From positions 154,466-218,465 of the forward strand of contig JAKTNI010000003.1 in the NCBI GenBank assembly GCA_029593505.1: DNA of 64,000 nucleotides, in the 5' to 3' direction. The translations under genes and the position numbers were made by a program. The notes under the pieces were generated by a model. The model did not search any database. It saw only the letters and a list, made by a program, of their open reading frames with translations, and had not been told where the DNA came from. The stretch comes from Streptococcus suis. Its GTDB lineage: Bacteria > Bacillota > Bacilli > Lactobacillales > Streptococcaceae. Position 1 is the stretch's first letter. Every line of letters begins with the position of its first letter. Shown here in pieces: positions 1 through 9,975 of the stretch.

Positions 1-52
1 CCCCCCAGCAAAACTCTTGTTTAAACGATATCTTAACTAATGGTTACCGTTT

Positions 53-1366
53 TTAATCCACAAATTCAAACTCAAACTTACCGATACGAACCGTATCACC
101 ATCTTTTGCTCCACGCGCACGAAGAGCCTCATCTACGCCCATGCCACGCAACTGACGAGCAAATTTCATCACAGATTCATCACGGTCAAAGTTGGTCATA
201 GTAAAGAGTTTTTCTAGTTTGTCTCCTGAAAGAATCCAACTTGCATCGTCTGCACGACTAATATCAAATTCAGGTTCTTCGGGATTGAATCCATAATAAG
301 CTTCTTCTTGTTGAAAATCCGACGCATCATATAACAAGAATTCCGGAGTTTTATCCAGCAACTCTGCAGTTGCTTCTAAAAGATTTTCCAAACCTTGATG
401 AGTGATACCTGAGATTGGGAAAATTTGTGGCAGTGTATCAAACTCATCATAGTCAGCAGCTAATTTTTTCTGAAATGCTACAAGATTTTCAGTCGCTTCT
501 GGCATGTCCATCTTATTAGCTACAATGATTTGCGGACGTTCCATGAGACGAAGATTATAGGTTTCCAACTCATTATTGATTGCAACGTAATCTTCATAAG
601 GATCGCGTCCCTCACTAGCAGACATATCGATTACATGCAAGATAACACGTGTCCTCTCAATATGACGTAAAAACTGAGTTCCTAACCCTACTCCTTGGCT
701 TGCTCCCTCAATCAATCCCGGCAAATCAGCTACTGCAAAAGATTCTCCTGATTTTGTACGAACCATTCCCAAGTTTGGCACAATCGTTGTGAAATGATAA
801 GCACCAATCTTAGGTTTGGCTGCTGTGATAACACTCAACAATGTTGATTTACCAACCGAAGGAAAGCCAACCAGTCCTACATCAGCTAAAACTTTTAGTT
901 CTAATTCAAGGTTCCTCTCCTCACCTGGCTCACCATTTTCAGAAATTTCTGGTGCAGGATTTTTGGGAGTGGCAAAACGAATATTTCCACGACCACCACG
1001 ACCGCCACGTGCAATGACAAATTCTTGTCCATGCTCCACCAAATCCGTCACTACTTTACCAGTATCTGCATCACGAACGGTCGTCCCTTGTGGCACACGC
1101 ACATATAAATCTTCTGCTCCTCGACCATGCATTCCCTTAGTCATTCCTTTTTCGCCTGCCTCAGCTTTAAAGACACGGTTATAACGGAAGTCCATCAAGG
1201 TGCGTAATCCTTCATCCACGACAAAGACGACATTCCCACCATGACCGCCGTCACCACCCCAAGGACCACCATTAGGGACATATTTCTCACGGCGAAAGGC
1301 AACCATACCATCTCCACCTTTACCTGCCTTTACTTTGATTTTGGCAGTATCTAAAAACATACTCAT
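53..1366 (-). CDS. obgE: GTPase ObgE/CgtA
   Basis: Essential Obg-family GTPase that associates with the 50S ribosomal subunit and is linked to ribosome maturation and stringent control. The 437-residue protein has all three expected domains: a glycine-rich Obg fold (about residues 1-158), a G domain with P-loop GFPSVGKST, switch/G3 DLPGLIEGA and G4 NKMD, and a C-terminal OCT domain (about 350-437) ending in GKFEFEFVD. The length is normal for Gram-positive Obg. The start [10 protein letters not shown] is the conserved one. It lies downstream of the DUF4044 peptide gene on the same strand, separated by a hairpin terminator, so it may depend partly on read-through. No defects are visible. Confidence 0.98.
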   Translation of the reverse strand: MSMFLDTAKIKVKAGKGGDGMVAFRREKYVPNGGPWGGDGGHGGNVVFVVDEGLRTLMDFRYNRVFKAEAGEKGMTKGMHGRGAEDLYVRVPQGTTVRDADTGKVVTDLVEHGQEFVIARGGRGGRGNIRFATPKNPAPEISENGEPGEERNLELELKVLADVGLVGFPSVGKSTLLSVITAAKPKIGAYHFTTIVPNLGMVRTKSGESFAVADLPGLIEGASQGVGLGTQFLRHIERTRVILHVIDMSASEGRDPYEDYVAINNELETYNLRLMERPQIIVANKMDMPEATENLVAFQKKLAADYDEFDTLPQIFPISGITHQGLENLLEATAELLDKTPEFLLYDASDFQQEEAYYGFNPEEPEFDISRADDASWILSGDKLEKLFTMTNFDRDESVMKFARQLRGMGVDEALRARGAKDGDTVRIGKFEFEFVD

Positions 1367-1387
1367 AAGTTACCTATTCTTTCCTAG

Positions 1388-1410
1388 AAAAAAACGCTTA
1401 GTAGCGTTTT
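1388..1410 (-). terminator. Intrinsic terminator between DUF4044 gene and obgE
   Basis: An 8-bp perfect stem (AAAACGCT/AGCGTTTT, loop ACTA on the minus strand) is followed by a run of T. It begins at the stop codon of the DUF4044 peptide. Confidence 0.8.
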
Positions 1411-1537
1411 ACTTCATCAATGCACTCACTGCTGGCAAAATCAAGCCTGCTAACGTTGCAATAACCATCAAAATAACAATCGTCAATGTTACCTTTTCAA
1501 ATGTTGTTTTCTTCTGTTTTTGTTCACCAAAAGCCAT
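1409..1537 (-). CDS. DUF4044 small membrane peptide
   Basis: A 42-residue peptide. It starts MAFGEQKQKK, a basic N-terminus, followed by one hydrophobic helix (about residues 17-40). The MAFGE start, KKTTFEKV segment and single helix match the streptococcal DUF4044 family as I know it, which is commonly found next to obgE. A ribosome-binding sequence AAGGAGAAAG lies just upstream. The function is unknown; it is probably a membrane-anchored peptide with the N-terminus in the cytoplasm. Its stop codon overlaps the base of a terminator. Confidence 0.75.
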   Translation of the reverse strand: MAFGEQKQKKTTFEKVTLTIVILMVIATLAGLILPAVSALMK

Positions 1538-1673
1538 AGCTTTCTCCTTAATCAGTCATTGATAGCTCATTTTACCATAAATTAGGAAAGCTTTCAAATT
1601 TCATCTCTACCTGCCAAAAAGCAAGATTTACCAGATTATCTTTAAAGGACTGCTTTTCAGAAATATTTGGCAA

Positions 1674-2057
1674 TTAAACAGATACCAAACGTTTTACTTT
1701 TAATCCAACTCCAATAAGCATAAGTAAACCACAAATGTAATAAGCAACAGGCAATTCGATTATACGACTCCAGAATTCTTCTCCTAGAGCCAGAATGGGT
1801 AAGCAATAAAAATACAATGCGATCATAAAAGTCAGGATAAAAATAATCATTTGAATACTTTTATAACCTTGATAATTTATGAAGAAGAATGTTAAAAAGA
1901 TTAGAATAGAGGACAAGGAAAACAAATTTTGACTGAAATACCACCAACCTGATACAAGGAAAACAGAATAACTTTTACTGTCCGTAGCATACGTAAACGG
2001 TAATAGCATACACAATATGAACAATAATCCAATTGTATGAGTAATATACTTTTGCAT
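1674..2057 (-). CDS. Small multi-pass membrane protein, unknown
   Basis: I do not recognise a family. From the ATG at 2057 the product is 127 residues (MQKYITHTIGLL...) with about four hydrophobic helices: residues 6-22, near 35-55, 64-85 and 102-120. A short basic tail KVKRLVSV follows. The reading frame extends upstream to a TTG at 2138. That segment overlaps a near-consensus promoter (2125-2153), so the internal ATG is the more credible start. It is a single gene between the DUF4044 peptide and uvrC, and nothing in its context indicates a function. Confidence 0.6.
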   Translation of the reverse strand: MQKYITHTIGLLFILCMLLPFTYATDSKSYSVFLVSGWWYFSQNLFSLSSILIFLTFFFINYQGYKSIQMIIFILTFMIALYFYCLPILALGEEFWSRIIELPVAYYICGLLMLIGVGLKVKRLVSV

Positions 2058-2124
2058 GGCCTTCACATAGCTCTCTATTTTATTAACGCCATTACTTTTT
2101 GCCAAGCTAAATTTTGACAAGTTT

Positions 2125-2153
2125 ATTATACTAGTCAACTATAAAGTTGTAAA
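2125..2153 (-). promoter_or_regulatory. Promoter of the small membrane protein
   Basis: On the minus strand TTTACA (2148-2153) is separated by 17 bp from TATAAT (2125-2130). This placement decides against the upstream TTG start of the gene at 1674-2057. Confidence 0.65.
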
Positions 2154-2209
2154 GCGTTTTCTGAATGTTTATTCTGTTTTTTGATTTTCATTCAGTTTTC
2201 AACTGCCTT

Positions 2210-3985
2210 TCAATCGCCACTCAACTTTTCCTTGACCTTCTCCGCTACCTTGTATGGAACTCCTGCTTCTGCGATTTCTTCTAGGCTGGCTGACTGGATG
2301 TTTCCAATAGACTTGAAATGTTTCATCAAAGCCCGCTTACGTTTTGGTCCTAGCCCCTCTATGTCGTCTAACTTAGATGAGAAGGAATTTTTTGATCGCA
2401 CTTGACGATGAAAAGTAATGGCAAATCGATGAACCTCATCTTGAAGGCGTTGCAGTAAGAAAAATTCCTGTGAGTTACGAGGCAATTCTACCACTTCTAA
2501 CGGATCGCCAAAAAGCAATTCGTGTGTCTGATGTTTATCATTCTTTTGTAAACCAGCAATTGGAATAGACATACCCAATTCTCGCTCAATAACTTGCTTG
2601 GCGACATTGACCTGCCCCTGCCCACCGTCTATGATAATCAAATCCGGCGGCGTCAAACCATCTCGTAGCACTCGACTATAACGGCGTTGCAAAACTTCAC
2701 GCATGGAAGCATAATCATCTGGTCCTTCTACTGTCTGAATTTTGTACTTACGATACTCTTTCTTATTAGGCATCCCATGTTCAAACACTACCATGGCAGA
2801 TACAGGACTGGTGCCCATAATGTTAGAGTTGTCAAACGCTTCAATTCGAATAGGTGTTGGAATCCCTAGTAGTTGACCAATATTCTCAATCGCACCATAG
2901 GTCTTCTCCATATTTTTCTCTAAGAGATTGAACTTTTGCTCCAGACTAACACGTGCATTCTTAGTCGCCAGATTGATCAGCTGTTTTTTCTCACCACGCT
3001 GAGGCTGGATAACTTTAGTAGCCACTAATGCCTCAACTGCCTCCTTATCAATGTCTTGCGGTATGAGCAATTCAGCTGGTATCAAATGCTGCTGATCTCT
3101 GTAAAATTGTCCGATATAGGTCAGAAAATCCTCATCCGCATCATTATAATAGGGAAATAGATTGACAGTACGCTCAATAAGTTTTCCCTGACGCACAAAG
3201 AAAACCTGTACACACATCCATCCCTTATCCACATAGTAACCAAATACATCCCTATTTTGCAAATCGTGTGCCATCACTCTCTGCTTTGTTCTCAAAGTCG
3301 AAATAGACTGAAGAATATCTCTATATTCCGCAGCTTTTTCAAACTCTAGATGAGTAGCTGCCAATTGCATTTTTTCCCGAATTTCGCGAACAATCTTATC
3401 ATCGTGACCTGTAAGAAATTGAGCCACTTCTTTAGCCATTCTATCATAGTCAGCTAGACTAGGAAGTTGTTCACCATGTGCCATACATTGTCCCAAATGA
3501 TAATACAGACAATATTTATTTTCTGGCATTTTACACTTCCTAAAAGGATAAAGACGTTCCAATAGTTTCAATGTCTGGTTAGCAGCTGCAACATCAGGAT
3601 AGGGACCAAAATATTGTCCTCCATCCTTTTTTATTTGACGGGTTATGATTAGTCTAGGATGGCGCTCTTTAGTAATTTTGATAAAAGGATATGATTTATC
3701 ATCCTTGAGCATGATATTATAACGTGGCTTGTTTTCTTGAATTAAGTTAATTTCTAGCAACAATGCCTCAATATTAGAATCTGTCACAATAAACTCAAAA
3801 TCTGCTATCTCTGAAACCAATGCCTCTGTTTTAGTATCATGTGCCCCACGAAAATAAGAACGAACTCGATTACGCAAATTCTTAGCCTTACCTACGTAAA
3901 TAATCTTTCCATATTTATTTTTATGGAGATAACAACCCGGGCTATTCGGTAGTAACTCCAATTTATATTTGATTATATCATTCAT
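2210..3985 (-). CDS. uvrC: Excinuclease ABC subunit C
   Basis: UvrC makes both incisions around bulky DNA lesions in nucleotide excision repair, after UvrA and UvrB have loaded. The domains are in the usual order. First is an N-terminal GIY-YIG nuclease ([19 protein letters not shown], about residues 14-40). A UVR motif that contacts UvrB follows ([13 protein letters not shown], near residue 205), then an RNase H-like second nuclease ([10 protein letters not shown]...IIDGGQGQ). Tandem helix-hairpin-helix motifs close the C-terminus ([15 protein letters not shown]). The frame opens 13 codons upstream, but [17 protein letters not shown] is the conserved start and gives 591 residues. It is monocistronic and divergent from the ABC transporter genes. 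Confidence 0.97.
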   Translation of the reverse strand: MNDIIKYKLELLPNSPGCYLHKNKYGKIIYVGKAKNLRNRVRSYFRGAHDTKTEALVSEIADFEFIVTDSNIEALLLEINLIQENKPRYNIMLKDDKSYPFIKITKERHPRLIITRQIKKDGGQYFGPYPDVAAANQTLKLLERLYPFRKCKMPENKYCLYYHLGQCMAHGEQLPSLADYDRMAKEVAQFLTGHDDKIVREIREKMQLAATHLEFEKAAEYRDILQSISTLRTKQRVMAHDLQNRDVFGYYVDKGWMCVQVFFVRQGKLIERTVNLFPYYNDADEDFLTYIGQFYRDQQHLIPAELLIPQDIDKEAVEALVATKVIQPQRGEKKQLINLATKNARVSLEQKFNLLEKNMEKTYGAIENIGQLLGIPTPIRIEAFDNSNIMGTSPVSAMVVFEHGMPNKKEYRKYKIQTVEGPDDYASMREVLQRRYSRVLRDGLTPPDLIIIDGGQGQVNVAKQVIERELGMSIPIAGLQKNDKHQTHELLFGDPLEVVELPRNSQEFFLLQRLQDEVHRFAITFHRQVRSKNSFSSKLDDIEGLGPKRKRALMKHFKSIGNIQSASLEEIAEAGVPYKVAEKVKEKLSGD

Positions 3986-4076
3986 GAAACTATTATAGCA
4001 GATTTTATACATTTTATTGACCATAACTGCTAGAACGAGAAAATGAAATATTGATGCAAAAATTTCTATATTTATA

Positions 4077-4105
4077 TTGATACTGTACTAATTCAGTGAT
4101 ATAAT
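4077..4105 (+). promoter_or_regulatory. Promoter of the ABC exporter operon
   Basis: TTGATA (4077-4082), a 17-bp spacer and TATAAT (4100-4105) form a near-consensus sigma-A promoter about 40 bp upstream of the AGGAGG ribosome site (4138-4143) and ATG at 4149. Confidence 0.8.
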
Positions 4106-4148
4106 AAAGATATAAATAAAATAAAGCACTATATCTTAGGAGGTTCTT

Positions 4149-4886
4149 ATGATTCAATTTGACCATGTTAGCAAAACTTATGGCGAAACAACTGCACTTT
4201 CTGACCTCAATGTAACCATTAAAAGAGGTGAAATTTTTGGACTTATAGGACATAATGGTGCAGGAAAAACAACAACGATTAGTATGCTGACTTCCATTAT
4301 TGAAGCCAGTCAAGGAAATATCCTAGTTGATGGATTAAATCTATCTGAACATCGTGATGAAATCAAAAAACGTATTGCTTATGTACCAGATTCACCAGAC
4401 ATTTTCTTGCATCTAACAGCATTTGAATATTGGCATTTTATGGGAAAAGTCTACGGAGTTAGCAAAGAATTGGTAGACAATCGGATTGAGAAACTAGCAA
4501 CACTCTTTGATATTACTGCTCAACAACATGAAGCAATTGATAGTTTCTCACATGGTATGCGCCAAAAGACTATCATCATCGGTGCATTGATTTCAAATCC
4601 AGATATTTGGATTCTAGACGAACCTCTAACTGGTTTAGATCCACAGGCATCATTTGATCTCAAGCAAATGATGAAAGAACATGCCCAGTCTGGCAATACC
4701 GTTCTCTTTTCTACTCACGTCCTATCTGTTGCTGAACAACTCTGTGATCGCATTGGAATTTTACGCAAGGGAGAATTGATTTTTCTAGGAAGTATTGACG
4801 AACTTAAAGCACAATATCCAGATAAAGATTTAGAAACTATTTATCTAGAACTTGCTGGTCGTCAACAAACAAAGGTAGGTGAGTAA
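4149..4886 (+). CDS. ABC transporter ATP-binding protein
   Basis: Cytoplasmic ATPase of an ABC-2 type exporter. The 245 residues contain Walker A GHNGAGKTT (about 35-43), an ABC signature in variant form FSHGMRQK (about 135-142), Walker B IWILDEPLTGLD, and the H-loop THVLS. It begins 43 bp after a good promoter with a strong AGGAGG site. The permease gene starts 2 bp after its stop, so the two are co-transcribed. The substrate cannot be read from sequence. It resembles the EcsA/PptA type of ATPase, but the partner is longer than EcsB, so I give no symbol. Confidence 0.9.
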   Translation: MIQFDHVSKTYGETTALSDLNVTIKRGEIFGLIGHNGAGKTTTISMLTSIIEASQGNILVDGLNLSEHRDEIKKRIAYVPDSPDIFLHLTAFEYWHFMGKVYGVSKELVDNRIEKLATLFDITAQQHEAIDSFSHGMRQKTIIIGALISNPDIWILDEPLTGLDPQASFDLKQMMKEHAQSGNTVLFSTHVLSVAEQLCDRIGILRKGELIFLGSIDELKAQYPDKDLETIYLELAGRQQTKVGE

Positions 4887-4888
4887 GT

Positions 4889-6493
4889 ATGAGTAAATCT
4901 ACTATATGGGAATTAATTAAAATCAATATCCTATACTCTAATCCCCAATTATTAGCTTCTGTTAAGAAAAAGCAAAGTAAGAAAAAAAATCCCTCTTTTT
5001 CAGCCTACAAAAGCGTGCTGTGGCAACAATTTTTTATGACGCTTAGCTTTGGACTATTGTATAGTGTATTCTTTATGGGAGTAGATTATAGCCGGTCCGT
5101 TGGTTTCTTTTCCTTACAGCTAGCTCTCTTTACGATTATTTCTATCGTTTATGGTTTTACAGCATTTTTTTCTATTTTTTACGACAGTAAGGATACTAAA
5201 TTGTATCTAGCACTCCCAGTCCAGCCACACGAAGTATTTATTGCCAAAATTATCTCTGCACAAGGAATGGTATTGCCATTTTTAATGCCTTGTTTATCTT
5301 TGTTCATCATCACCTACTGGCAAATAGGAGGACCTAGTTTAATTATAGTAGCTCTTTTATCTTTTCTAGTCTTATGGATAATTGTTAATACACTCAACTT
5401 GATTATTATCCATTTTGTCGGAGAAATTCTTACGAAAAGTTCTAAAAAAACACTGATTTCCACTCTATTGATGGCTGGATCTTCCTTACTTGCCTTTGGT
5501 GCTCTTATGTTCCTTCAATCAAGACAAATCGTATCACTAGAATCTGGTGGATTTGTTGACTTCCCGACATTACCATTTTTTGTTGGATTTCACTATTTGG
5601 TAAGTCAGAGTATATCACTTGGAACTCTACTCCATTTTATCTTTCCACTTAGCATAGTAGCCGGATTACTAGTTTATGCTTTTAAAGCTATCATGCCTAA
5701 CTACTTCTCTCAAGTATTGGCTATTGAGACGGCTTCTAATAATAAAAAAAGGAACAAACCTGTCAAACTCCCTAATACTCTCACAAAAGCTTTAATGAAA
5801 CACCATCTATCTACTTTAAAAGATAGTAATCTCATCATTCAAACATTTTTTCAGTCACTCTTCATGATAATAGCTCTCTTTCCAAGCTTCTCACGCCTAG
5901 TAGAAGGAGATGGCTTTAACATATTTAGTTGGAAATACTTTGGTATTGCAATGTTAGCTGGTATACTACTAGGAAACCTCTTTGCGGGCTCTTCCACCTT
6001 TATCGGTGTCGCTATGTCACTTGAAAAAGAAAATTATCATTTTATCAAAACGTTACCAATCAGCTTCAAACTATTTACCATCCAAAAATTCTGGGTTGTT
6101 GCTGCTGTACAATTTATTTTTCCAACACTTATTTATCTCTTTTTATCAGTTGTACTGATGAAACTCAATCTCATTTTAGTTTTCTTTTTCATACTAGGTA
6201 TCAGTATGGGTGCTTTATTAACTGGACAAATTTATTATTGGCGTGATCAACGACTGTTAACACTCAACTGGCAAAATAGCAATCAGCTGTTTGGTCGTGG
6301 TGCAGGACAATGGCTGATTGCTGGTAGCATCCTTGGAACTATGTTTTTGGGAATAGCCATCATGGTTGTCAGTATTATCCTCGCTAGCACTATTGGACCT
6401 CTCTTTGTTAGTGCTGGACTTATGACATTACTCATCACCTGCTGCTCCGCTCTTCAATTCTATCTCTACAAAGCCTATTGGAAAAAATTATAG
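4889..6493 (+). CDS. ABC-2 type transporter permease
   Basis: Membrane partner of the preceding ATPase. The 534-residue protein has a basic cytoplasmic N-terminal stretch (SVKKKQSKKKNPS) followed by roughly 12 hydrophobic segments in two blocks. A hydrophilic, lysine-rich centre (about residues 285-310) separates them. This two-block layout suggests a fused or duplicated six-helix permease, so one chain could serve as the whole membrane domain. No peptidase or substrate-binding domain is visible. Transcription ends at the hairpin at 6551-6594. The exported substrate is unknown. Confidence 0.85.
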   Translation: MSKSTIWELIKINILYSNPQLLASVKKKQSKKKNPSFSAYKSVLWQQFFMTLSFGLLYSVFFMGVDYSRSVGFFSLQLALFTIISIVYGFTAFFSIFYDSKDTKLYLALPVQPHEVFIAKIISAQGMVLPFLMPCLSLFIITYWQIGGPSLIIVALLSFLVLWIIVNTLNLIIIHFVGEILTKSSKKTLISTLLMAGSSLLAFGALMFLQSRQIVSLESGGFVDFPTLPFFVGFHYLVSQSISLGTLLHFIFPLSIVAGLLVYAFKAIMPNYFSQVLAIETASNNKKRNKPVKLPNTLTKALMKHHLSTLKDSNLIIQTFFQSLFMIIALFPSFSRLVEGDGFNIFSWKYFGIAMLAGILLGNLFAGSSTFIGVAMSLEKENYHFIKTLPISFKLFTIQKFWVVAAVQFIFPTLIYLFLSVVLMKLNLILVFFFILGISMGALLTGQIYYWRDQRLLTLNWQNSNQLFGRGAGQWLIAGSILGTMFLGIAIMVVSIILASTIGPLFVSAGLMTLLITCCSALQFYLYKAYWKKL

Positions 6494-6550
6494 CTAATCA
6501 TCCATATACACTTATAAAGAATTCAATAAACCCAAAAGAATATCGTATCA

Positions 6551-6594
6551 GACTGAAGAAAACATTTATTTTAGCATGTTCTTCAGTCTTTTTT
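6551..6594 (+). terminator. Terminator of the ABC exporter operon
   Basis: A perfect 10-bp stem (GACTGAAGAA and its complement, 6551-6560/6579-6588) is followed by six T. It lies between convergent genes. Confidence 0.85.
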
Positions 6595-6645
6595 CATAAA
6601 ATCAACTAACATTAAACAGCAAAATTTTCACCAGCATTTCCTCTA

Positions 6646-7326
6646 CTAAAAAAGCTCACTTTCTTCTCTAAAAGAATAATATTCCTTACTTCCGACAATC
6701 AAATGATCTAATAATACCAATCCTAGTGTCTTACAAGACTCTTTTAAATTATTAGTAAACGATACATCATTCTTGCTTGGCTGTACCACTCCAGATGGAT
6801 GATTATGTACAATAATAATTGAAGTTGCCATACATTTCACTGCGTAATGTAAAATCTCTCTCGGTTCTGCAATGCTTCGATTGACACTGCCAATAAAAAT
6901 CGTTTTCTGACTGATAATTTGATTCTGGGTATTGAGATAAAGAGCGACCAAGTGTTCTTGTTTTTTATCTCCAATTTCTTGAATCATTTTACGTCCAAGT
7001 TTTTCACTCCCCAATATTCGATCATTTCCTAATAATTCAGATTGATTAATCCGTTTGCCTAATTCGATCATTGCCTTGATTTCAATAGCTTTGACACGTC
7101 CGATCCCTGTCAAACTTTGCAACTCTTCAATGGAAAGTTCCTTTAAAGTAGCCAATGTTTCTAATTTACTAAGTAAGTTGCTAGAAAGGATTGAAACGGG
7201 TTCTTTTTGTGTACCTGTTCGTATAAAAATAGCCAATAATTCTTGGTTACTTAATCGTTCAGCTCCTACTTCTAGTAAACGTTCACGTGGTAATAAGGCT
7301 TCCTCTTTAAAATCAATTTGATACAT
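6646..7326 (-). CDS. radC: RadC-family JAB-domain protein
   Basis: A member of the RadC/YicR family. The 226 residues comprise an N-terminal helix-hairpin-helix part ([16 protein letters not shown], about residues 65-80) and a C-terminal JAB/MPN metalloprotease-like domain with the conserved HNHPSG and nearby SKNDVSFT. Despite the name, a direct repair role has not been established for the family; links to mobile-element biology and transformation have been suggested. Start MYQIDFKEE has a GGAGGAAAG ribosome site. It is single and convergent with the ABC exporter operon. Confidence 0.93.
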   Translation of the reverse strand: MYQIDFKEEALLPRERLLEVGAERLSNQELLAIFIRTGTQKEPVSILSSNLLSKLETLATLKELSIEELQSLTGIGRVKAIEIKAMIELGKRINQSELLGNDRILGSEKLGRKMIQEIGDKKQEHLVALYLNTQNQIISQKTIFIGSVNRSIAEPREILHYAVKCMATSIIIVHNHPSGVVQPSKNDVSFTNNLKESCKTLGLVLLDHLIVGSKEYYSFREESELF

Positions 7327-7500
7327 AGCTTTCCTCCTACCTAATTTATTCGTAACAAACTGAAAAAGTAAACAAACTATTCTTTATATTCAAATGTGCT
7401 TTACATGGTACTGCTATTATTCATAAGTATATATATTAATTATTCTTCTTTTAATAAATATATGCATTTCTGACTTCTATATCCCTCTAGTATAAATACA

Positions 7501-7535
7501 AAAAACCTTCTCCAAAATATTGGAAAAGGTTTTTT
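7501..7535 (-). terminator. Terminator of rpmE2
   Basis: A long hairpin (AAAAACCTTTTCCA pairing with TGGAGAAGGTTTTT on the minus strand) about 30 bp after the rpmE2 stop codon. Confidence 0.8.
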
Positions 7536-7566
7536 ATAACTATTTCTGTAAACTGAATACGATTGA

Positions 7567-7809
7567 CTATTTGATACCGTATTTTTTGTTGAAACGATCC
7601 ACGCGTCCATCTGCTTGAGTGAACTTTTGACGTCCTGTATAGAATGGATGTGAGTCTGATGAAATTTCCACACGAACCAATGGATAAGTTTCACCTTCAA
7701 ATTCTACAGTTTCATTAGTTTTCTTAGTAGAACCGCTAAGGAACTTGTAGCCAGTAGTAGTGTCCATAAAGACAACAGGGCGATAATCTGGATGAATATC
7801 TTTTTTCAT
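7567..7809 (-). CDS. rpmE2: 50S ribosomal protein L31 type B
   Basis: Ribosomal protein L31 of the zinc-independent type B class. The 80-residue product from [16 protein letters not shown] lacks the CxxC zinc ligands of type A and ends in [13 protein letters not shown], as type B does. The frame is open 18 codons further upstream, but MKKDIHPDY is the universal start and has AAGGAAT just before it. In many Firmicutes type B L31 replaces the zinc form under zinc limitation. No Zur operator could be recognised by eye here. It is monocistronic with its own terminator. Confidence 0.96.
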   Translation of the reverse strand: MKKDIHPDYRPVVFMDTTTGYKFLSGSTKKTNETVEFEGETYPLVRVEISSDSHPFYTGRQKFTQADGRVDRFNKKYGIK

Positions 7810-7920
7810 TTTAAAAAAATTCCTTTCTGCCATGGTCTCTTTTGAGCCATAGATTATAACCATTTGATTGTATCAAAATTTTTAATTGATTGCAAGCTTT
7901 TTCGGTTATTTTTTCCATTT

Positions 7921-8949
7921 CTACAAAACAGAAGCTCCTGAAGTTACATCTGTACGGACAGTCATGCCAAATCCTCCTATAGTCGGACTTGAAAAACTAT
8001 CTGAAATAACTAGATTACCATACTCTACCATGCCGGTCAATCCAGCTGTCAGAAATACTTGTCCTTTATGATCTATAATGACAGCTTCTATTTCTAACAT
8101 GTTATGAACTGTTTCTAAGATTTCTTCTATTGCTGCGCCAAACAAGCGAGTTGTCCAGACTTCACCATCTAATGATTTTTTAGAAATAATACTAAGACTA
8201 GCAATCTGTGTTTCCATTGGATAACCTGTTTCCGTATTAAAAATATGGTGATAGACTTTATCCTTTATGGTCAATGTTCGCTCATAGACGCCCGACGTAA
8301 CAACAGATCCTTCAGATATTTTCAAAACCAGAGCATTTTTACCACGTTTATTATGAGGATCTTGAATACCAATTCTCCAATAACCGTCTGAATGGTGGGA
8401 AGGTTCTCCTACTGTTCGGACATTACCACCCAGATTGAGCAAACCAGAAGTAACTCCCATAGCTTTTAAAAATTCCACTATCTTATCTGCTACATACCCT
8501 TTTGCCAAAGCTCCCAAATCAATTGCCATTCCAACTTTTCTTAAGTATACGGTCTGATCTACATCGTTCAATACAATATCCTGAGGATCGATCAGTTCTA
8601 ACTTTTTAGCAATACTGTCTTGACTAGGAATTCTCGCATCAGGAAAACCAATTCGCCAGCTCTGAACAAGAGGACCGATCGCGATATTAAGAAAACTCCC
8701 CTTTGCTAGACTATGCTCTTTTCCAAAGGCAATCAACTCATACAAATCTGCCGCCACAGGAACGGCTTGAACTCCTGCATTTAGATTGACTTCCATCAAT
8801 TCTGACGTTAAATCATTGGCCGAAAATCGATCCTTATAAAGATAAAGAAGCTGTTCTACTTGATCCAAAATGGACTCAGCATCATGATGCCAAATCCTTG
8901 TTTCAATGAGCGTCCCCATTAAATGAATGATTCTGCTAGTTGGTTGCAT
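7921..8949 (-). CDS. apbE: FAD:protein FMN transferase (ApbE)
   Basis: ApbE covalently attaches FMN to threonine residues of target flavoproteins using FAD. From the chosen ATG (MQPTSRIIHLMGT) it is 342 residues. Recognisable elements are the early GT(L)IE segment, AIDLGALAKGYVAD (about residues 165-180), the glycine-rich LLNLGGNVRTVG, and HHIFNTETGYPME with a downstream metal-site region. It has no signal peptide or lipobox, so it should act in the cytoplasm, unlike lipoprotein ApbE. The start overlaps the 3' end of the DHH gene by 14 bp, so the two are translationally coupled. No flavoprotein target lies nearby. Confidence 0.92.
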   Translation of the reverse strand: MQPTSRIIHLMGTLIETRIWHHDAESILDQVEQLLYLYKDRFSANDLTSELMEVNLNAGVQAVPVAADLYELIAFGKEHSLAKGSFLNIAIGPLVQSWRIGFPDARIPSQDSIAKKLELIDPQDIVLNDVDQTVYLRKVGMAIDLGALAKGYVADKIVEFLKAMGVTSGLLNLGGNVRTVGEPSHHSDGYWRIGIQDPHNKRGKNALVLKISEGSVVTSGVYERTLTIKDKVYHHIFNTETGYPMETQIASLSIISKKSLDGEVWTTRLFGAAIEEILETVHNMLEIEAVIIDHKGQVFLTAGLTGMVEYGNLVISDSFSSPTIGGFGMTVRTDVTSGASVL

Positions 8950-9880
8950 TTCGTATAACCTGCTGAATTTCTTGATATATTTGTTCATTTTCAGAGATAG
9001 AATACGAATTAGCACCACTGGCTAATGGATGTCCTCCTCCATTATGACGCTTGGCAATCTCATTTATCGGGAGAGATTTACTACGGAGACGAACGCGATA
9101 CGTACCATCTTCTTGCTCTACAAAAATTCCCCAAGATGCAACTGTATCAATTCTTCCGGGTGCACTCACGATAAAGGAAGTCTCTGCATCCGTCACACCA
9201 TATTTCTCAAGTGTGTCCTTCGTTAAGATAACACGAGCAGCTCCTGCTTCATCTATCTCTAAGTGATTGTAAACATAGCCTGTCAGTTTAGCAATTCTAA
9301 CATCAATCGTTTCCATTTGACGAGACACATCTGCAAAATCAAAATCTTCTTGGCGTAGCCTTGCTGCAATCTCAAACGTACGGTGACTAGTCGCTGGGTA
9401 TAGAAAACGACCTGTATCACCAATGATTCCAGCATACAATAATCTTGCAATAACGCTATCCAAAGATAGTTTGGCTTGAATGGCCAACTCAGCAATCATT
9501 TCACTACATGAACTAGCCATAGTATTAACCCAGACCAAATCGCCGTATACATCCTCATTTGGATGATGATCAATTTTGATAAGATAGTCCCCTTGTGCAT
9601 ATCTATCATCATCAATGCGATCTGTATTGGCTGTATCCGTTACAATGACCAAAGCTCCTTGGTAATCCTCATCACTCACTTGCTCCATACGTGCTAGCCA
9701 AATGAGACTTGGTTCGTCCTTACCTGTTATTTTTATGGTTTTAGTAGGAAAATGTTTCTGTAATAATTTTTGCAAACCAACCTGACTGCCAATAGCATCT
9801 GGATCAGGTCGTTGATGACGATGAATAATAATCGTGTCATATCGCTTAATTGCTTCAATAATATTGTTGTAAATAGTCAT
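8936..9880 (-). CDS. DHH-DHHA1 phosphoesterase (NrnA/Pde2 type)
   Basis: Cytoplasmic phosphoesterase that degrades short oligonucleotides. Family members hydrolyse nanoRNA, pAp, or the pApA formed from c-di-AMP. The 314 residues show the DHH metal-site motifs RPDPDAIGS (about 26-34), VTDTANTDR (near 80) and IDHHPNED (near 105). The DHHA1 substrate motif GGGHPLASGA lies near residue 288. There are no membrane helices or PAS domain, which separates it from GdpP and fits a Pde2/NrnA assignment. It is the first gene of a two-gene unit with apbE, preceded by AAAGGAG. Which substrate dominates cannot be told from sequence. Confidence 0.93.
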   Translation of the reverse strand: MTIYNNIIEAIKRYDTIIIHRHQRPDPDAIGSQVGLQKLLQKHFPTKTIKITGKDEPSLIWLARMEQVSDEDYQGALVIVTDTANTDRIDDDRYAQGDYLIKIDHHPNEDVYGDLVWVNTMASSCSEMIAELAIQAKLSLDSVIARLLYAGIIGDTGRFLYPATSHRTFEIAARLRQEDFDFADVSRQMETIDVRIAKLTGYVYNHLEIDEAGAARVILTKDTLEKYGVTDAETSFIVSAPGRIDTVASWGIFVEQEDGTYRVRLRSKSLPINEIAKRHNGGGHPLASGANSYSISENEQIYQEIQQVIRNATN

Positions 9881-9938
9881 AGCAACTCCTTTTTTCCCAT
9901 TTTAGCATAAACTTCCTCTTTTGGAAATGATAGGAGTA

Positions 9939-9947
9939 TGGTATAAT
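9939..9947 (+). promoter_or_regulatory. Extended -10 promoter of the flavodoxin gene
   Basis: TGGTATAAT, an extended -10 element, 29 bp upstream of the flavodoxin ATG; no strong -35 is visible. Confidence 0.65.
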
Positions 9948-9975
9948 GAAATGACTATGTAATTTGGAGGACATT

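Noticed and set aside
2161..2195. Hairpin CTGAATG/CATTCAG near the uvrC end as a terminator
   Set aside because: The loop is 21 bases and no T run follows on the minus strand; too weak to call.
7440..7700. Minus-strand 86-codon frame overlapping rpmE2
   Set aside because: It overlaps rpmE2 in another frame and crosses its terminator.
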